Assembly (NCBI GenBank): GCA_031267825.1
Contig: JAIRYJ010000006.1
Coordinates: forward strand, 1-46,729
DNA length: 46,729 bases
From: Bifidobacteriaceae bacterium
Lineage (GTDB): Bacteria; Actinomycetota; Actinomycetes; Actinomycetales; WQXJ01
Reading direction: 5' to 3'
In this document: in pieces, positions 32,427 through 41,431 of the stretch
Position numbering within the stretch: position 1 is the stretch's first letter
Layout: every line of letters starts with the position of its first letter
The notes under the pieces: model-generated
Told to the model about the DNA's origin: nothing
The model's database searches: none
The model's input: the letters and a program-made list of their open reading frames with translations, nothing else
Translations under genes and position numbers: made by a program

Positions 32427-33566
32427 CTATTTGCCTTTGCCGCCAGTCGATGTCCGATCCGCCGCCGTGTCGCCGCCGCTAGCCTCGGCCTGGCCAGTTG
32501 GGCCCGCTGGTCCAGATTGCCTGGCTGACCCAGTTTGCCCGGCTGACTCGGTTTGGCTTTCCTGGCCACCGCCAGTCCCAATGCCTAAGAGCTGACGGAT
32601 CTTGGCTTCTAGTTCATCGGCCAGACCCGGGTTATCCCGCAGGAAAGCCCGAGCGTTCTCTTTGCCTTGCCCTAGCTGATCTTCCCCATAGGTGAACCAG
32701 GCGCCTGACTTGCGCACCAGGCCATGCTCCACACCCAGATCAATCAGGCCGCCTTCACGGGAAATGCCTTGCCCGTAAAGGATGTCAAACTCAGCTTGTT
32801 TGAACGGCGCGGCAACCTTGTTCTTGACCACTTTGACCCGGGTCCGGTTGCCGACCGGTGTGGTGCCTTCTTTGAGGGTTTCGATCCGGCGGACATCTAG
32901 ACGCACCGAGGCGTAAAACTTGAGGGCTTTACCACCGGTGGTGGTTTCTGGTGAACCGAAGAACACACCAACTTTTTCACGTAGTTGGTTGATGAACACG
33001 GCGGTTGTCCCAGATACGGCCAGCGCACCGGTCATCTTGCGCATGGCTTGTGACATCAGGCGGGCTTGGAGGCCAACATGGCTGTCTCCCATTTCGCCTT
33101 CGATCTCCGCCTTAGGCACCAACGCCGCCACTGAGTCGATCACCACTATGTCGATCGCTCCTGAACGCACCAGCATGTCGGCGATTTCGAGGGCCTGTTC
33201 ACCGGTGTCCGGCTGGGATACCAGCAGTTCGTCGGTGTCTACACCAAGCCGGGCAGCGTATTCCGGATCAAGTGCGTGTTCAGCGTCGATAAAGGCGGCA
33301 ATGCCGCCGTTCTTCTGTGCGTTAGCCACGGCATGCAATGCCACTGTGGTCTTGCCTGAGCTTTCCGGTCCGTAGATCTCTACGATCCGTCCGCGCGGCA
33401 AGCCGCCAATCCCCAGGGCCAGGTCCAAAGCGATCGACCCGGTGGGGATCACTTCAACTGGTGCGTGCGCTTCATCCCCCAAGCGCATGATTGATCCTTT
33501 GCCGTACTGCCGGTCAATCTGAGCTAACGCACTCGCTAGTGCCTTGCCTTTGTCAACCTGAGCCAT
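32427..33566 (-). CDS. recA: Recombinase RecA
   Basis: The strand-exchange protein and SOS co-protease. The 379-residue product has Walker [27 protein letters not shown] loop L1 (here [10 protein letters not shown]), and [27 protein letters not shown] covering loop L2. The C-terminal 40 residues are Gly/Ser/Thr-rich ([24 protein letters not shown]) and more extended than in model proteins. No intein is present. AGGAGCGG lies before the ATG. A perfect SOS box is 131 bases upstream. Confidence 0.98.
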   Translation of the reverse strand: MAQVDKGKALASALAQIDRQYGKGSIMRLGDEAHAPVEVIPTGSIALDLALGIGGLPRGRIVEIYGPESSGKTTVALHAVANAQKNGGIAAFIDAEHALDPEYAARLGVDTDELLVSQPDTGEQALEIADMLVRSGAIDIVVIDSVAALVPKAEIEGEMGDSHVGLQARLMSQAMRKMTGALAVSGTTAVFINQLREKVGVFFGSPETTTGGKALKFYASVRLDVRRIETLKEGTTPVGNRTRVKVVKNKVAAPFKQAEFDILYGQGISREGGLIDLGVEHGLVRKSGAWFTYGEDQLGQGKENARAFLRDNPGLADELEAKIRQLLGIGTGGGQESQTESAGQTGSARQSGPAGPTGQAEASGGDTAADRTSTGGKGK

Positions 33567-33696
33567 CTAACCGCTCCTTCATTGCCTTGCCCGTGGGGCT
33601 CAATAACTGATCGCCACCAAGGCTAGAGCAAGCCTCTCGGGCGTTAGCCCAGTGCGGTCCTGGCCTGTGGATGGCACTGTCCGGGGATTAGTTTAG

Positions 33697-33710
33697 CGAA
33701 CGCCTGTTCG
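33697..33710 (-). promoter_or_regulatory. SOS (LexA) box upstream of recA
   Basis: CGAACGCCTGTTCG has perfect CGAAC/GTTCG half-sites, the actinobacterial LexA-box form. It lies 131 bases upstream of recA in a 204-base gap. lexA is encoded in the same window. Confidence 0.85.
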
Positions 33711-33770
33711 AGGTCGAGACGGTCACCGCGGCGTGTCGGGGTTACCTTGGCCGTCCAGTTGACGATCCTG

Positions 33771-34646
33771 TCACCTGGTCAACGCGCCAGGGGCCAGATC
33801 CGGCACGGGACGCCACGGGATACGGTGGACCGGGGTCCGGTTCGCAGTCGCGTGACTCGAACTGTTGAGAGTTGAGTTGGCTGGTTTGGCGGCCAGCGGG
33901 CAAGCGTTGGCATCCGCGACCGTGTTGGGCATGGCTGGCGCCGAGGCTGGCAAGGCGGTCAACTGAGCGGACTTGATTAAGGCCGGCCGTGTGTTGAGAC
34001 GCTCACTCGCCATGATCTGAGAGTCTTTGGCGATGGCGGCGGCCTGTTCACGGTTTATCGCAGCGATTTCGATGGCTGACTGGACCTGATCCAAGATGAC
34101 AGCGGCCTGTGTTGAACTGGCGCTAGCTTCCAGAGCCATCTGCCCGGCATGGCGGGCGGCGGCCGCTAGACGGCCAACTTCAGCTCCTAGTGTGGTCAGA
34201 CGCGCGTTGGTCCGGGCCAGCCAGGCCGGTTCAACTGGCCAGCTTGGTGTGGCCGCCAATGACACCAGATCGTGTGCTTGGGATAACGCTTTAACGGCTT
34301 GGCCAGCCAATTCCTGCAGCGTCTCGGCGGCGGCCGAACTCGCGGCGGCTTCTTGGGCTGAGGATCGGGCGGCGGCGGCGATCAGCACTTCAAGCACAAA
34401 CTGGGCTTCATCGGCTTTGTCTTGATTCAGCAAGCTGACCGCGCGGTCAGCTCCGGCCTGGGCTTCGGCGCAGCCTCTGGCGGCCTGGCGGGCGCCAACC
34501 TCGGCGCGCTTCGCCCTATCAGCCTGGCCAGCACTGTCTGTCCCTGCCACTGCGGCTACGTGCGCCTCGCCTAGGCGCCACATCACGGCTCGTTTGATTT
34601 CGTCAACTTGGTTGTGTCCTGAAGCGTTGGACACTGCGGTGGTCAC
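33771..34646 (-). CDS. Ala-rich coiled-coil hypothetical protein
   Basis: A 291-residue protein that I do not recognise. It is mostly alpha-helical and alanine-rich (QAARGCAEAQAGADRAV, SSAQEAAASSAAAETLQELAGQAV, RLAAAARHAGQMALEASAS), suggesting a long coiled coil. No signal peptide or membrane segment is seen. The last 60 residues are Pro/Asn/Thr-rich and less ordered. The frame opens at 34733, but GGAAGGA nine bases before the GTG at 34646 favours that start. It lies upstream of recA, with the SOS box in between. Confidence 0.7.
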   Translation of the reverse strand: MTTAVSNASGHNQVDEIKRAVMWRLGEAHVAAVAGTDSAGQADRAKRAEVGARQAARGCAEAQAGADRAVSLLNQDKADEAQFVLEVLIAAAARSSAQEAAASSAAAETLQELAGQAVKALSQAHDLVSLAATPSWPVEPAWLARTNARLTTLGAEVGRLAAAARHAGQMALEASASSTQAAVILDQVQSAIEIAAINREQAAAIAKDSQIMASERLNTRPALIKSAQLTALPASAPAMPNTVADANACPLAAKPANSTLNSSSHATANRTPVHRIPWRPVPDLAPGALTR

Positions 34647-35151
34647 TTTGGGGATCCTTCCTCGTTTTAGCTCACGGCTGATTTCATGTTCGTTGACTTC
34701 AACCAAGGCGACGCTGAACCTATTCCGCTTCAACCGTCCGTCTCACATTGTGACCATCGCTGAATCGTTCCGGCCGGTCAGTCGGCTGCGGCAGCACGTC
34801 CTGTGGCGGCAGCACGTCCTTGTGGCGGCAGCACGGCCACCCGCAGCGGCACGGCCACCGGCGACAGCGCGGATAACGGCTGATGCCGCTGTCCGGTCAT
34901 TAGCCGACCCGGCTGGGTGTTCCAGGCCGTGACGAGTTAGCCAGGTAACGAATGAGCCGGGTTGGCGGGTCTCAGGGTTCCCGCAAGACATCCGGACGAA
35001 CACCGCGATGTCGCAGACCTTGTGAGGCATTTGACAGCCCAATATCTGACGGGCTGCCCGGACCAGGTAAGATGCCTTCTGGTTTTCAACCGCTGCCGCA
35101 CGTCCCAGGGGCTTTGCCTCTATCGGCCTGGGCAGCGGCGCTGTGAACCAC
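34647..35151. other. Non-coding stretch with a short tandem repeat
   Basis: About 500 bases without a supported gene. At 34789-34850 a unit close to GCGGCAGCACGTCCTTGTG is repeated about three times, then degenerates. A minus-strand frame (34743-35042) exists but consists mostly of the translated repeat. A TAAGAT hexamer near 35082 might serve the tRNA gene. Confidence 0.5.
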
Positions 35152-35222
35152 GCGGGCGTAGCTCAATGGTAGAGCCCCAGCCTTCCAAGCTGGTCATGCG
35201 GGTTCGATTCCCGTCGCCCGCT
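35152..35222 (+). tRNA. tRNA-Gly (anticodon TCC)
   Basis: A 71-base tRNA. The acceptor arms GCGGGCG and CGCCCGC pair fully. The D-arm is GCTC...GAGC, the anticodon loop CTTCCAA carries TCC, and the T-arm has GGTTCGATTCC. The 3' CCA is not encoded. Confidence 0.95.
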
Positions 35223-35954
35223 CTCTGGTCCTTGTCGCTGTTGACATGCGTATACGCTGCTCACCCCGACCCTGCGGGGGCGGTTCCGGCGGGCTTGTGG
35301 GAATTGGAGGCTGAATCGAAGAATCCGGCCGCGGTGGCGTCATCGGCCGGGGGCAGCGGCTTGCCCACCCGTTCCTCAGGCGGCGCTGGCGGATCTAGGA
35401 CCTCGCTACCAAGCGCGCCCGCGTCCTCGCCTTGCTCGTAGCTGGCGAGGGGAGCGGGGCCGGGCGATCAGGCGAATCTAACGGCCCGGGGCCCAACAGC
35501 CAATTGGGACGCCAACCGCTCCACTCCCCGGGCTGGGCGGCGAACCCCACAGCCGTGTCGGCGAACAGGCCGGCCGTCAGGGTTACCAGGCAGGCCGCCA
35601 ACCGCAGCGGGCCCCTCCCCCAGCCGCGGTAATGGAGACGCCGCAGATGAGTGAAACCACCGATGCCGACCCCATGGCCCAGGGGGCGGCGACGGCCAGG
35701 ATCAGAGCCTGGCTTGGTAGTCCTTTTTGTCGTAGACGCTTATCAAGCTCATCAGCGGACCCAAGGCCACTCCAATGCCCAGCCAGCGCGCGAAACCGGC
35801 GGTGGGCCAGTACCAACGCTAGGTGTGCGGCTTGGGCGTCTGGTCGGGCGCGTCCGCAGGACCGGAGGCCTGCTGCCGCCGACGTCAGCGCCAAGGCCGG
35901 GCCTCGCCATCTTCTAGCCAGACACCGACCATCGCCTCCTTTTAGAATGGCCGG
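35223..35954. other. Region without a confident gene; possible decayed coding sequence
   Basis: A 730-base stretch. On the minus strand, a frame at 35583-35963 and a second at 35395-35601 in a different frame both contain hydrophobic segments (ALILAVAAPWAMGSASVVSL; AACLVTLTAGLFADTAVGF). This might be a frameshifted membrane-protein gene, but I recognise no family. On the plus strand no frame is better. Treated as unassigned. Confidence 0.35.
35943..35948 (+). promoter_or_regulatory. -10 element for a leaderless transcript (lipoprotein gene)
   Basis: TAGAAT is separated by exactly six bases from the ATG at 35955; no Shine-Dalgarno site is seen. Confidence 0.55.
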
Positions 35955-37160
35955 ATGACTCATCAGGCCAACCCCCGCCCCGCTCTAAAGGCCGTGGCCT
36001 TGGCCTTCGCCGTGTTGGCCGTCTTTGGAGCCGGGTGCGGTGAACCGGTGGCTGGGCCAACCGAGCCGGCTGGAACAACCGCCGCCTCCGCCGGGTCCGC
36101 CACGGCCCAGCGGTTCCCGCTCCGTTGGGCTTCACTGACCAGCCCAGAGCCAGCGGGCATGCCGTTGACACCGTATTTTGACGCCATCCGGCGCGAACAG
36201 GAGTTCCTCGATTCTGGTGAGGATCTCCGCGCGAAATGGGTTGATCAGGTCGAAGCGTATGTCGCGCAATGTATGGCGGAAGCCGGTTTCGAGTACTACC
36301 CAACCCCTCTGCTAACCAAAGACAACATGTCCGCAATCCAACTGGCTTGGAGAGAACAAGGTCTTCTGACTGATCCACGCCTGCCAGTGCCAGCCCTGCC
36401 GGATGATCGCCAAGATGTCGCCAGCGGCGGTTACGGCAGATGGCTTGGAGTGCACGTCAATGACATTATCGAAGCCGATCCGTCAGCTTACGCCAACCCG
36501 AATCTCGACTACCTGAGTTCACTGTCCGCCGAAGGCGAGGCCCAATACCTCGCCGCCCTGGGCGAGGGTTATCACCATTCGCGCGGTGACTTCCTGGTTC
36601 AGACCTGGACTTTGAATCATGGCGGATCAGGTTGCACGGTCGAAGCTATTCGCCAGATTCCGGAGCCTGGCGCCGATTACGTTCCGGCGATCGACGCTTT
36701 CGAGCACCTAGTATTCGGCGGCATGCTTGACGTTCAGTACAAGACTGACCAGGACCCCGCGACACTGTCACTCAACCGGGAGTGGCAGCAATGCATGAAT
36801 GACGCTGGTGTTGACGTCCGGGAGGAAATCTTGACTGGCGATGGCGGTGGTACTTCGGTTGAGTCCGGCCCAGTTTCAGCTTTCCGGCTAGCTGTTCAGA
36901 CCGGGGCTGATGGCCAAGCGGCTGATCGTTCACGCTATCTTGATGAGACCTTACCGAAGGATCAACGGTCGTTGATCGGCTCTGGACCTGAACTGGCCAT
37001 CGCCCTGGCTGATTTTGACTGCCGTGGCCAGACCGGCTACATGTCACGTCTGATCGCCATCCATCGTGGCCTGGAGCAGGACTTTTTGGACCAGAATCGG
37101 TCCGCGCTCGATCAGATGGCCGCCGCCATCGACAGAAATCTGCAAGCCGCCGGTTGGTAG
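35955..37160 (+). CDS. Lipoprotein of unknown function 1
   Basis: A 401-residue exported lipoprotein. The signal peptide (KAVALAFAVLAVF) ends in the lipobox GAGC at Cys28, followed by a Pro/Thr/Ala linker. The mature part contains C-M-x3-G motifs (QCMAEAGFEYY, QCMNDAGVDV) and further cysteines, which may form disulfides outside the cell. I recognise no enzyme domain. The same motif type occurs in the next gene, so the two are probably distant relatives. The ATG at 35955 follows a -10 hexamer at six bases and appears leaderless. Confidence 0.8.
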   Translation: MTHQANPRPALKAVALAFAVLAVFGAGCGEPVAGPTEPAGTTAASAGSATAQRFPLRWASLTSPEPAGMPLTPYFDAIRREQEFLDSGEDLRAKWVDQVEAYVAQCMAEAGFEYYPTPLLTKDNMSAIQLAWREQGLLTDPRLPVPALPDDRQDVASGGYGRWLGVHVNDIIEADPSAYANPNLDYLSSLSAEGEAQYLAALGEGYHHSRGDFLVQTWTLNHGGSGCTVEAIRQIPEPGADYVPAIDAFEHLVFGGMLDVQYKTDQDPATLSLNREWQQCMNDAGVDVREEILTGDGGGTSVESGPVSAFRLAVQTGADGQAADRSRYLDETLPKDQRSLIGSGPELAIALADFDCRGQTGYMSRLIAIHRGLEQDFLDQNRSALDQMAAAIDRNLQAAGW

Positions 37161-37178
37161 GGCCAGAACCCACCAGGT

Positions 37179-37191
37179 GGACGATGCCGCC
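37179..37191. repeat. 14-bp intergenic motif, copy 3 (13 of 14)
   Basis: GGACGATGCCGCC is the reverse complement of the motif at 28402, differing at the last base. It lies between the two lipoprotein genes. Confidence 0.5.
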
Positions 37192-37308
37192 GTCCCGGCC
37201 TGAGCGGACCATCCCGGCTAGGTCCGTGGTAAATATCCACCGGTCTAGAATTGGCGCTGGGTGTGCTGCGAGACAGCCATGTTTTCGACTGATGACAGGA
37301 GCGGCCAG

Positions 37309-38280
37309 ATGACAAACGGGTGGTTCAGACAGATCGCGTCGCGACTGCCAGCCTTAATGGTTGTAGCCGTTTTGATGGTGGCTACGGCGGGCTGCGGCGG
37401 TGACGATGGTGTCGCCAGTTTGAACAACGACAACCCAGATTCTGGTCAAGGAACCCAGCTGGAACGGGCCACAGCCATGGCTGAATGCCTCCAGGCGGCG
37501 GGCGTAGAGGTTGAGGCCCGGATCGACCAGGATGGTAAACAAGCTGATCTTGACTTTGGGTCCAAGCGAAGCTGGTCGATCGCGCTAGGCACTGGTGGCT
37601 ATGGGACTTCCTGGGGCATGGATCACGAAACGAACCAGCAGGCGACCGAAGACAACATGAACTCCATGACAGACGAATACAGCTCCGATTCGTCACCAGT
37701 CTTCTTGATAATCGGCGATCAGGACCACACCGCAGCGTTCCGCGAATGCCTGGCTAACACCGGCTATACCGAGCCGGACTGGTCCATGACCCCAGCACAA
37801 GAACTCCAAGAAAAGGAGCAACGCTTAGAGGCCATCACAAACTGGATCAAATGTGCCCGCGATAACGGCTACCCCGATTTGCAGGACCCGCCAACGCCGA
37901 AGGCTGACAACTGGGATACCCAACCGATGGCGTTATTGCCTCGCGTGACCACCGAAACAGAATTACGGGCACTGCTCAAGGCTTGCCCTAATTTCAACGA
38001 ACAGGACACTAAAGCTGGGCTTGATGAACTCAACGCGGCCGGGTACAACGATCTGCCAACCGCGCAGGCCCGCGAACTCTGGGACGAGATGGTGGCGAAA
38101 TATCCTGGGTTGGTTTCACCTTCCATCGGGTTTGACCGGGCCGAATTCGATGGTGGCCTGGCATTCTCGCGGGGAGAGGGAATTAGCCAAGATCAGGCCG
38201 AATATGAGCGGTTGACGAAGCTGGTTGACATCATTGGCCAAGCTGAGCAGGACTTTCTGACGAATTATTACAGCCAATAG
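37309..38280 (+). CDS. Lipoprotein of unknown function 2
   Basis: A 323-residue exported lipoprotein. The signal peptide (LPALMVVAVLMVATAGC) ends in the lipobox TAGC, followed by an acidic linker (GGDDGVASLNNDNPD). The mature part has the repeated motif C-x4-G with an aromatic or aliphatic residue after the Gly: ECLQAAGVEVE, ECLANTGYTEP and KCARDNGYPDL. AGGAG nine bases before the ATG at 37309 decides the start over upstream codons. The gap to the previous gene is 148 bases and holds a partial 14-bp motif. Function unknown; possibly a sensor or binding protein of the cell surface. Confidence 0.8.
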   Translation: MTNGWFRQIASRLPALMVVAVLMVATAGCGGDDGVASLNNDNPDSGQGTQLERATAMAECLQAAGVEVEARIDQDGKQADLDFGSKRSWSIALGTGGYGTSWGMDHETNQQATEDNMNSMTDEYSSDSSPVFLIIGDQDHTAAFRECLANTGYTEPDWSMTPAQELQEKEQRLEAITNWIKCARDNGYPDLQDPPTPKADNWDTQPMALLPRVTTETELRALLKACPNFNEQDTKAGLDELNAAGYNDLPTAQARELWDEMVAKYPGLVSPSIGFDRAEFDGGLAFSRGEGISQDQAEYERLTKLVDIIGQAEQDFLTNYYSQ

Positions 38281-38342
38281 AACCGTCACCTGTCCGTCAT
38301 GTGGCGAAAACCAGGCTCCCGCTTCAGCTATGGGATCGCTGG

Positions 38343-40166
38343 TTAACCGCCGCTAATCCCGGTCATCACTGGTGGAACCACGTTGACGGTCAGGCCGCCA
38401 CCGCTCCTGAAAGTGGTGTCGCCGCCCAGCAGCGTGGATCTGCTGGAGCCCCGGTTTGAGGAGGTTTCCCCGATCACATCCTTGGAAAGGTCTGCCAGGA
38501 CAACTGTTTCTCCCAGGGAGATTCCGCTGGTGATTTCGGTCAGTTCAGGACCCATCGCCCCTAATGTGACGGGCACCTCAACCAGGCCGGTCTCCCCCAC
38601 CATCTGGACTGACGCCCCAGTGGCCGAGACATGTACGGCCGAGGTTGGGACTGTGACCACATTGTCAGCGCTGGCGACGGTGATCACAACTTTGACGCTG
38701 GCACCGGAGTAGATCACGGCGCTGGTTTGATCGACCGCTAGCTCAACCGTGAATGACGGTATTGATGTGCTCGACTGGTTGGTAATACCGATCGCCACTA
38801 TTTCGCCAGTCAGATCTTGGCTGGTTGACCCGGCGGTGAAGACCGCCGGGTTACCGCGGCTGAGTTCCTTGACGGTTTGGAGTCCCAGGGTTAACGACAC
38901 GGTGAAACCTTGGCCGGCGTCGACTACTGCCACCACTTGCCCGGCGCTGACGGAGTCTCCGGCCGTCGCGTTGACGCCGACTACTGTACCGCTGGTCGAA
39001 CTGGTTAGGGTGGCCGCCTGGCGGTTGTTCGCCGCGATGCCTAGTTCCGCTTCGAGCAGGGTTATCTGGGCTTGATCAGCCAGAATCCGTTCAGCTGTGA
39101 TGGTGGTCGCTTGGGTTCCAGCGCCAGGTCCCGCGTTGCCCGATGCCGACCCACCAGGCTTGGGGTCCGGTTCGGTCGGTTCGGTTGGCGTGCCAGCGTT
39201 ACCGCCGCCGGACCCGAGATCTAGGTCGTCGAGCGCGGCGCTTAGGTCAGCCACAGCGTTGTTCAAGGCGGCGGCCTTTTCGAGTAATGCCGCCTGGCCG
39301 GTTCCGAGTGCGTTTTGGGCTGCCTGGGTGCCGACCATGGCCGTCTGACATTCGATCAGTGATTGTTGGATCGTGGTCAGTGTGTCCGGGTCAGTAGCTG
39401 AGTCATCAGGGCCTGGGAAGACGGCCGCCATAAAGCTGGCGCAGGCCGCCTCCGATCCGGCCAGGCTACCTTCGGCTTCTTGTAGCAGGCCTTCGGCGAC
39501 CTGGTAGGCCTCAAGCAACGCGGTCTGGGCGGTCTTGACCGCTTCGATGGCGGCGTTGACCTCATCCAAGCTGGCTTGGGCCGTGTTGCTGGCGGTGACG
39601 TTCGCGGTACTTACCTTGGCGGAGTAAAGCGCGTTGCTAGCGCTGACGGCGCTGGCTTCGGTCGCGCCTGAGCTGAGACTGTAAGCCACGTCACTGGCCG
39701 CGTTCATGGCCGTGGCGGCCGCTGCGCTGCCGGATGCTTGAGCCTCCAGATCAGCCGCCAACTGGTCCTTGGCGTCCGCCAAGGTCTGTTCGGCCTGGAG
39801 GACTGATTCATCCAGATCAGCCGTCTCAAGAGTCGCCAGGACTTGGCCCGGTTCGACGCTCTGCCCCACGGTAACGCCGACCGATTCGACCGTGCCATCG
39901 AGCCGGAAGGCGGCTTGCTGGAGGGAGATGGCACCAACAGTGCCCGTACCGGAAGCCTGTTGCACAACCGAGCCCTCCTGAGCCAGTGCCGTGCGGTACC
40001 GCGGGCCACCAGACTGAGTCAAGGCGTAGGCCGCCCCGCCACCACCACCAACCGCCACTACAAGAACCCCCACCACCAGGATCGCGCGACCCTTTTGCGA
40101 CCCGTGCCGCCGCCGACCTTCGGCCGTGGTTGAGCCAGCGCCGGACCGGAACATCGCTAACTTCAT
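38343..40166 (-). CDS. HlyD/MacA-type efflux adaptor (long form)
   Basis: A 607-residue membrane-anchored adaptor. One N-terminal transmembrane helix (AILVVGVLVVAVGGGGGAAYAL) is followed by a lipoyl-like half (GTVESVGVTVGQSVEPGQVLATLET). A long Ala-rich coiled-coil hairpin follows (about 110-330), then the second lipoyl half (SGTVVGVNATAGDSVSAGQVVAVVD) and a beta-barrel domain. The coiled coil is interrupted by a Pro/Gly linker (GTPTEPTEPDPKPGG). It is the last gene of the operon and could assemble with the MacB-like permease. GGGGAGAG before the ATG at 40166 sets the start; the frame opens further upstream inside the previous gene. Confidence 0.88.
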   Translation of the reverse strand: MKLAMFRSGAGSTTAEGRRRHGSQKGRAILVVGVLVVAVGGGGGAAYALTQSGGPRYRTALAQEGSVVQQASGTGTVGAISLQQAAFRLDGTVESVGVTVGQSVEPGQVLATLETADLDESVLQAEQTLADAKDQLAADLEAQASGSAAAATAMNAASDVAYSLSSGATEASAVSASNALYSAKVSTANVTASNTAQASLDEVNAAIEAVKTAQTALLEAYQVAEGLLQEAEGSLAGSEAACASFMAAVFPGPDDSATDPDTLTTIQQSLIECQTAMVGTQAAQNALGTGQAALLEKAAALNNAVADLSAALDDLDLGSGGGNAGTPTEPTEPDPKPGGSASGNAGPGAGTQATTITAERILADQAQITLLEAELGIAANNRQAATLTSSTSGTVVGVNATAGDSVSAGQVVAVVDAGQGFTVSLTLGLQTVKELSRGNPAVFTAGSTSQDLTGEIVAIGITNQSSTSIPSFTVELAVDQTSAVIYSGASVKVVITVASADNVVTVPTSAVHVSATGASVQMVGETGLVEVPVTLGAMGPELTEITSGISLGETVVLADLSKDVIGETSSNRGSSRSTLLGGDTTFRSGGGLTVNVVPPVMTGISGG

Positions 40167-40167
40167 G

Positions 40168-41325
40168 TCAACTCTCCCCGCCTTGAATCCCGCCTTGGTT
40201 CCCGCCGGTTCGGCCAGGCAAGCCGGTTTGACCACGCCCGGGGGCCGCGCCATCTGGCGTGGCCCCACCAGTTGGAGACCTGAAGCGAGTGGCACCAGCC
40301 GTTTGACAGCCGTACTCACCAGGCTCTGAGACCGCCAAAGTCTCAGCCGAAACTCTGCCAGAAGAATCAGTTTCTCCCCGGGCCGTGACACATTTACCAA
40401 CCAACAAGGCTTCAGAGTCGGCCGGTTTGACCGTAGTTATGGCGACCGCATCAATCGTGAAACTCCGGCTAACCGTCTCAGGCGTGCCATCAGCCTCAGA
40501 CAAATCACCCGCTTGATTGCCCGTCTGGCCGGCCCCGATCAACATCTGGTTGCTGGTCTGTTCAACTGTCACCAGATCACCCTCGATGGCTGTCACAATC
40601 CCGGACGCCATGTTCCGGATCGCGATACCGCCAGGTATCCGCCTGCCATCCTCGGACGGGAAGCCTCCGTCCGGCATATCGGTTGGCCCACCCTCAGGCA
40701 GCTCAGCGGAGCCTTCACCAGGTTCGCCGCTCCAGCCGTCACGCAACACCGGCCCACCAGACGGCATCCCCTCAGGCAAATCCCCGAAGCCTTCACCAGG
40801 TCCACCACCCAACGAACCGCCAGGAAAACCACCACCGAACCCGCCTGCACAAGAACCATCAGCCTGCGCTGGAGTCACCGTGATTAACTCAGCCGCGAAA
40901 GGCTCCTCCGCCGCATCAGAACCATCGCCCTGGGTGTCCGCCGCCTGGCCGATGGCGGTCACGCAAGACCCAACCATCACATCCGCCGCACTGCCGGGCA
41001 CCTCATCAGTGATGACTGTGTCGGCGGAATACGCTACAGCCGTTTGTTTGCCAGAATCTTGCACCTGAAGCAAAGCCTCACTAACAGCGGCGATCGTGCC
41101 GGAAACTCCAGGCGTCACCTCCAACTGGCCGGTCCGCTCCTGGGTGGCGTCCGCTGATGGCGCATCAAACCCAGGGGCGGACGGCGATTCACCTTCAGTA
41201 CAACCAGTCAGAATCAGGCTGGCGGCCGCCACGACGGCCGCCCAGGTTCTGGCTGACCGCGTTCTGGCGGATGGCGTCCTGGCTGACCACGTTCTGGCTG
41301 ACCGTGACGTTGCTGACCGTTTCAT
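40168..41325 (-). CDS. DUF5666-like lipoprotein, Gly/Pro-rich
   Basis: A 385-residue exported lipoprotein. The N-region has an unusual Arg-rich repeat (SART plus W, P or R, five times) before the hydrophobic core and the lipobox LTGC (Cys42). Two related beta domains follow: SGTIAAVSEALLQVQDSGKQTAVAYSADTVI...VGSCVTAIGQ and SGIVTAIEGDLVTVEQTSN...VGKCVTARGE. This is the pattern of DUF5666 proteins. A Gly/Pro-rich spacer separates them. It lies between the permease and the second adaptor genes, so it probably acts with the exporter. GAAAGGAG before the ATG lies inside GAAAGGAGCCTTTC, which can fold back on itself. Confidence 0.8.
   Translation of the reverse strand: MKRSATSRSARTWSARTPSARTRSARTWAAVVAAASLILTGCTEGESPSAPGFDAPSADATQERTGQLEVTPGVSGTIAAVSEALLQVQDSGKQTAVAYSADTVITDEVPGSAADVMVGSCVTAIGQAADTQGDGSDAAEEPFAAELITVTPAQADGSCAGGFGGGFPGGSLGGGPGEGFGDLPEGMPSGGPVLRDGWSGEPGEGSAELPEGGPTDMPDGGFPSEDGRRIPGGIAIRNMASGIVTAIEGDLVTVEQTSNQMLIGAGQTGNQAGDLSEADGTPETVSRSFTIDAVAITTVKPADSEALLVGKCVTARGETDSSGRVSAETLAVSEPGEYGCQTAGATRFRSPTGGATPDGAAPGRGQTGLPGRTGGNQGGIQGGES
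41239..41313 (-). repeat. 15-bp tandem repeat in the lipoprotein signal region
   Basis: A unit close to TCAGCCAGAACGTGG (minus strand) is repeated about five times with changes and encodes SART-W/P/R. It lengthens the positively charged n-region of the signal peptide. Confidence 0.7.
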
Positions 41326-41431
41326 GAAAGGCTCCTTTCGGGTAGTTGGGTATCGGGTGGTAGGGAATCAAGAAGCACGGCATAACAGAGCACGGCACCC
41401 GAAGACAGGGCTGTTCGCGGACGAATCAATT

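Noticed and set aside
34743..35042. Minus-strand frame upstream of the coiled-coil gene
   Set aside because: Largely a translation of a short tandem repeat, with no recognisable domain. I considered DUF3046, often found near recA, but the pattern does not fit.
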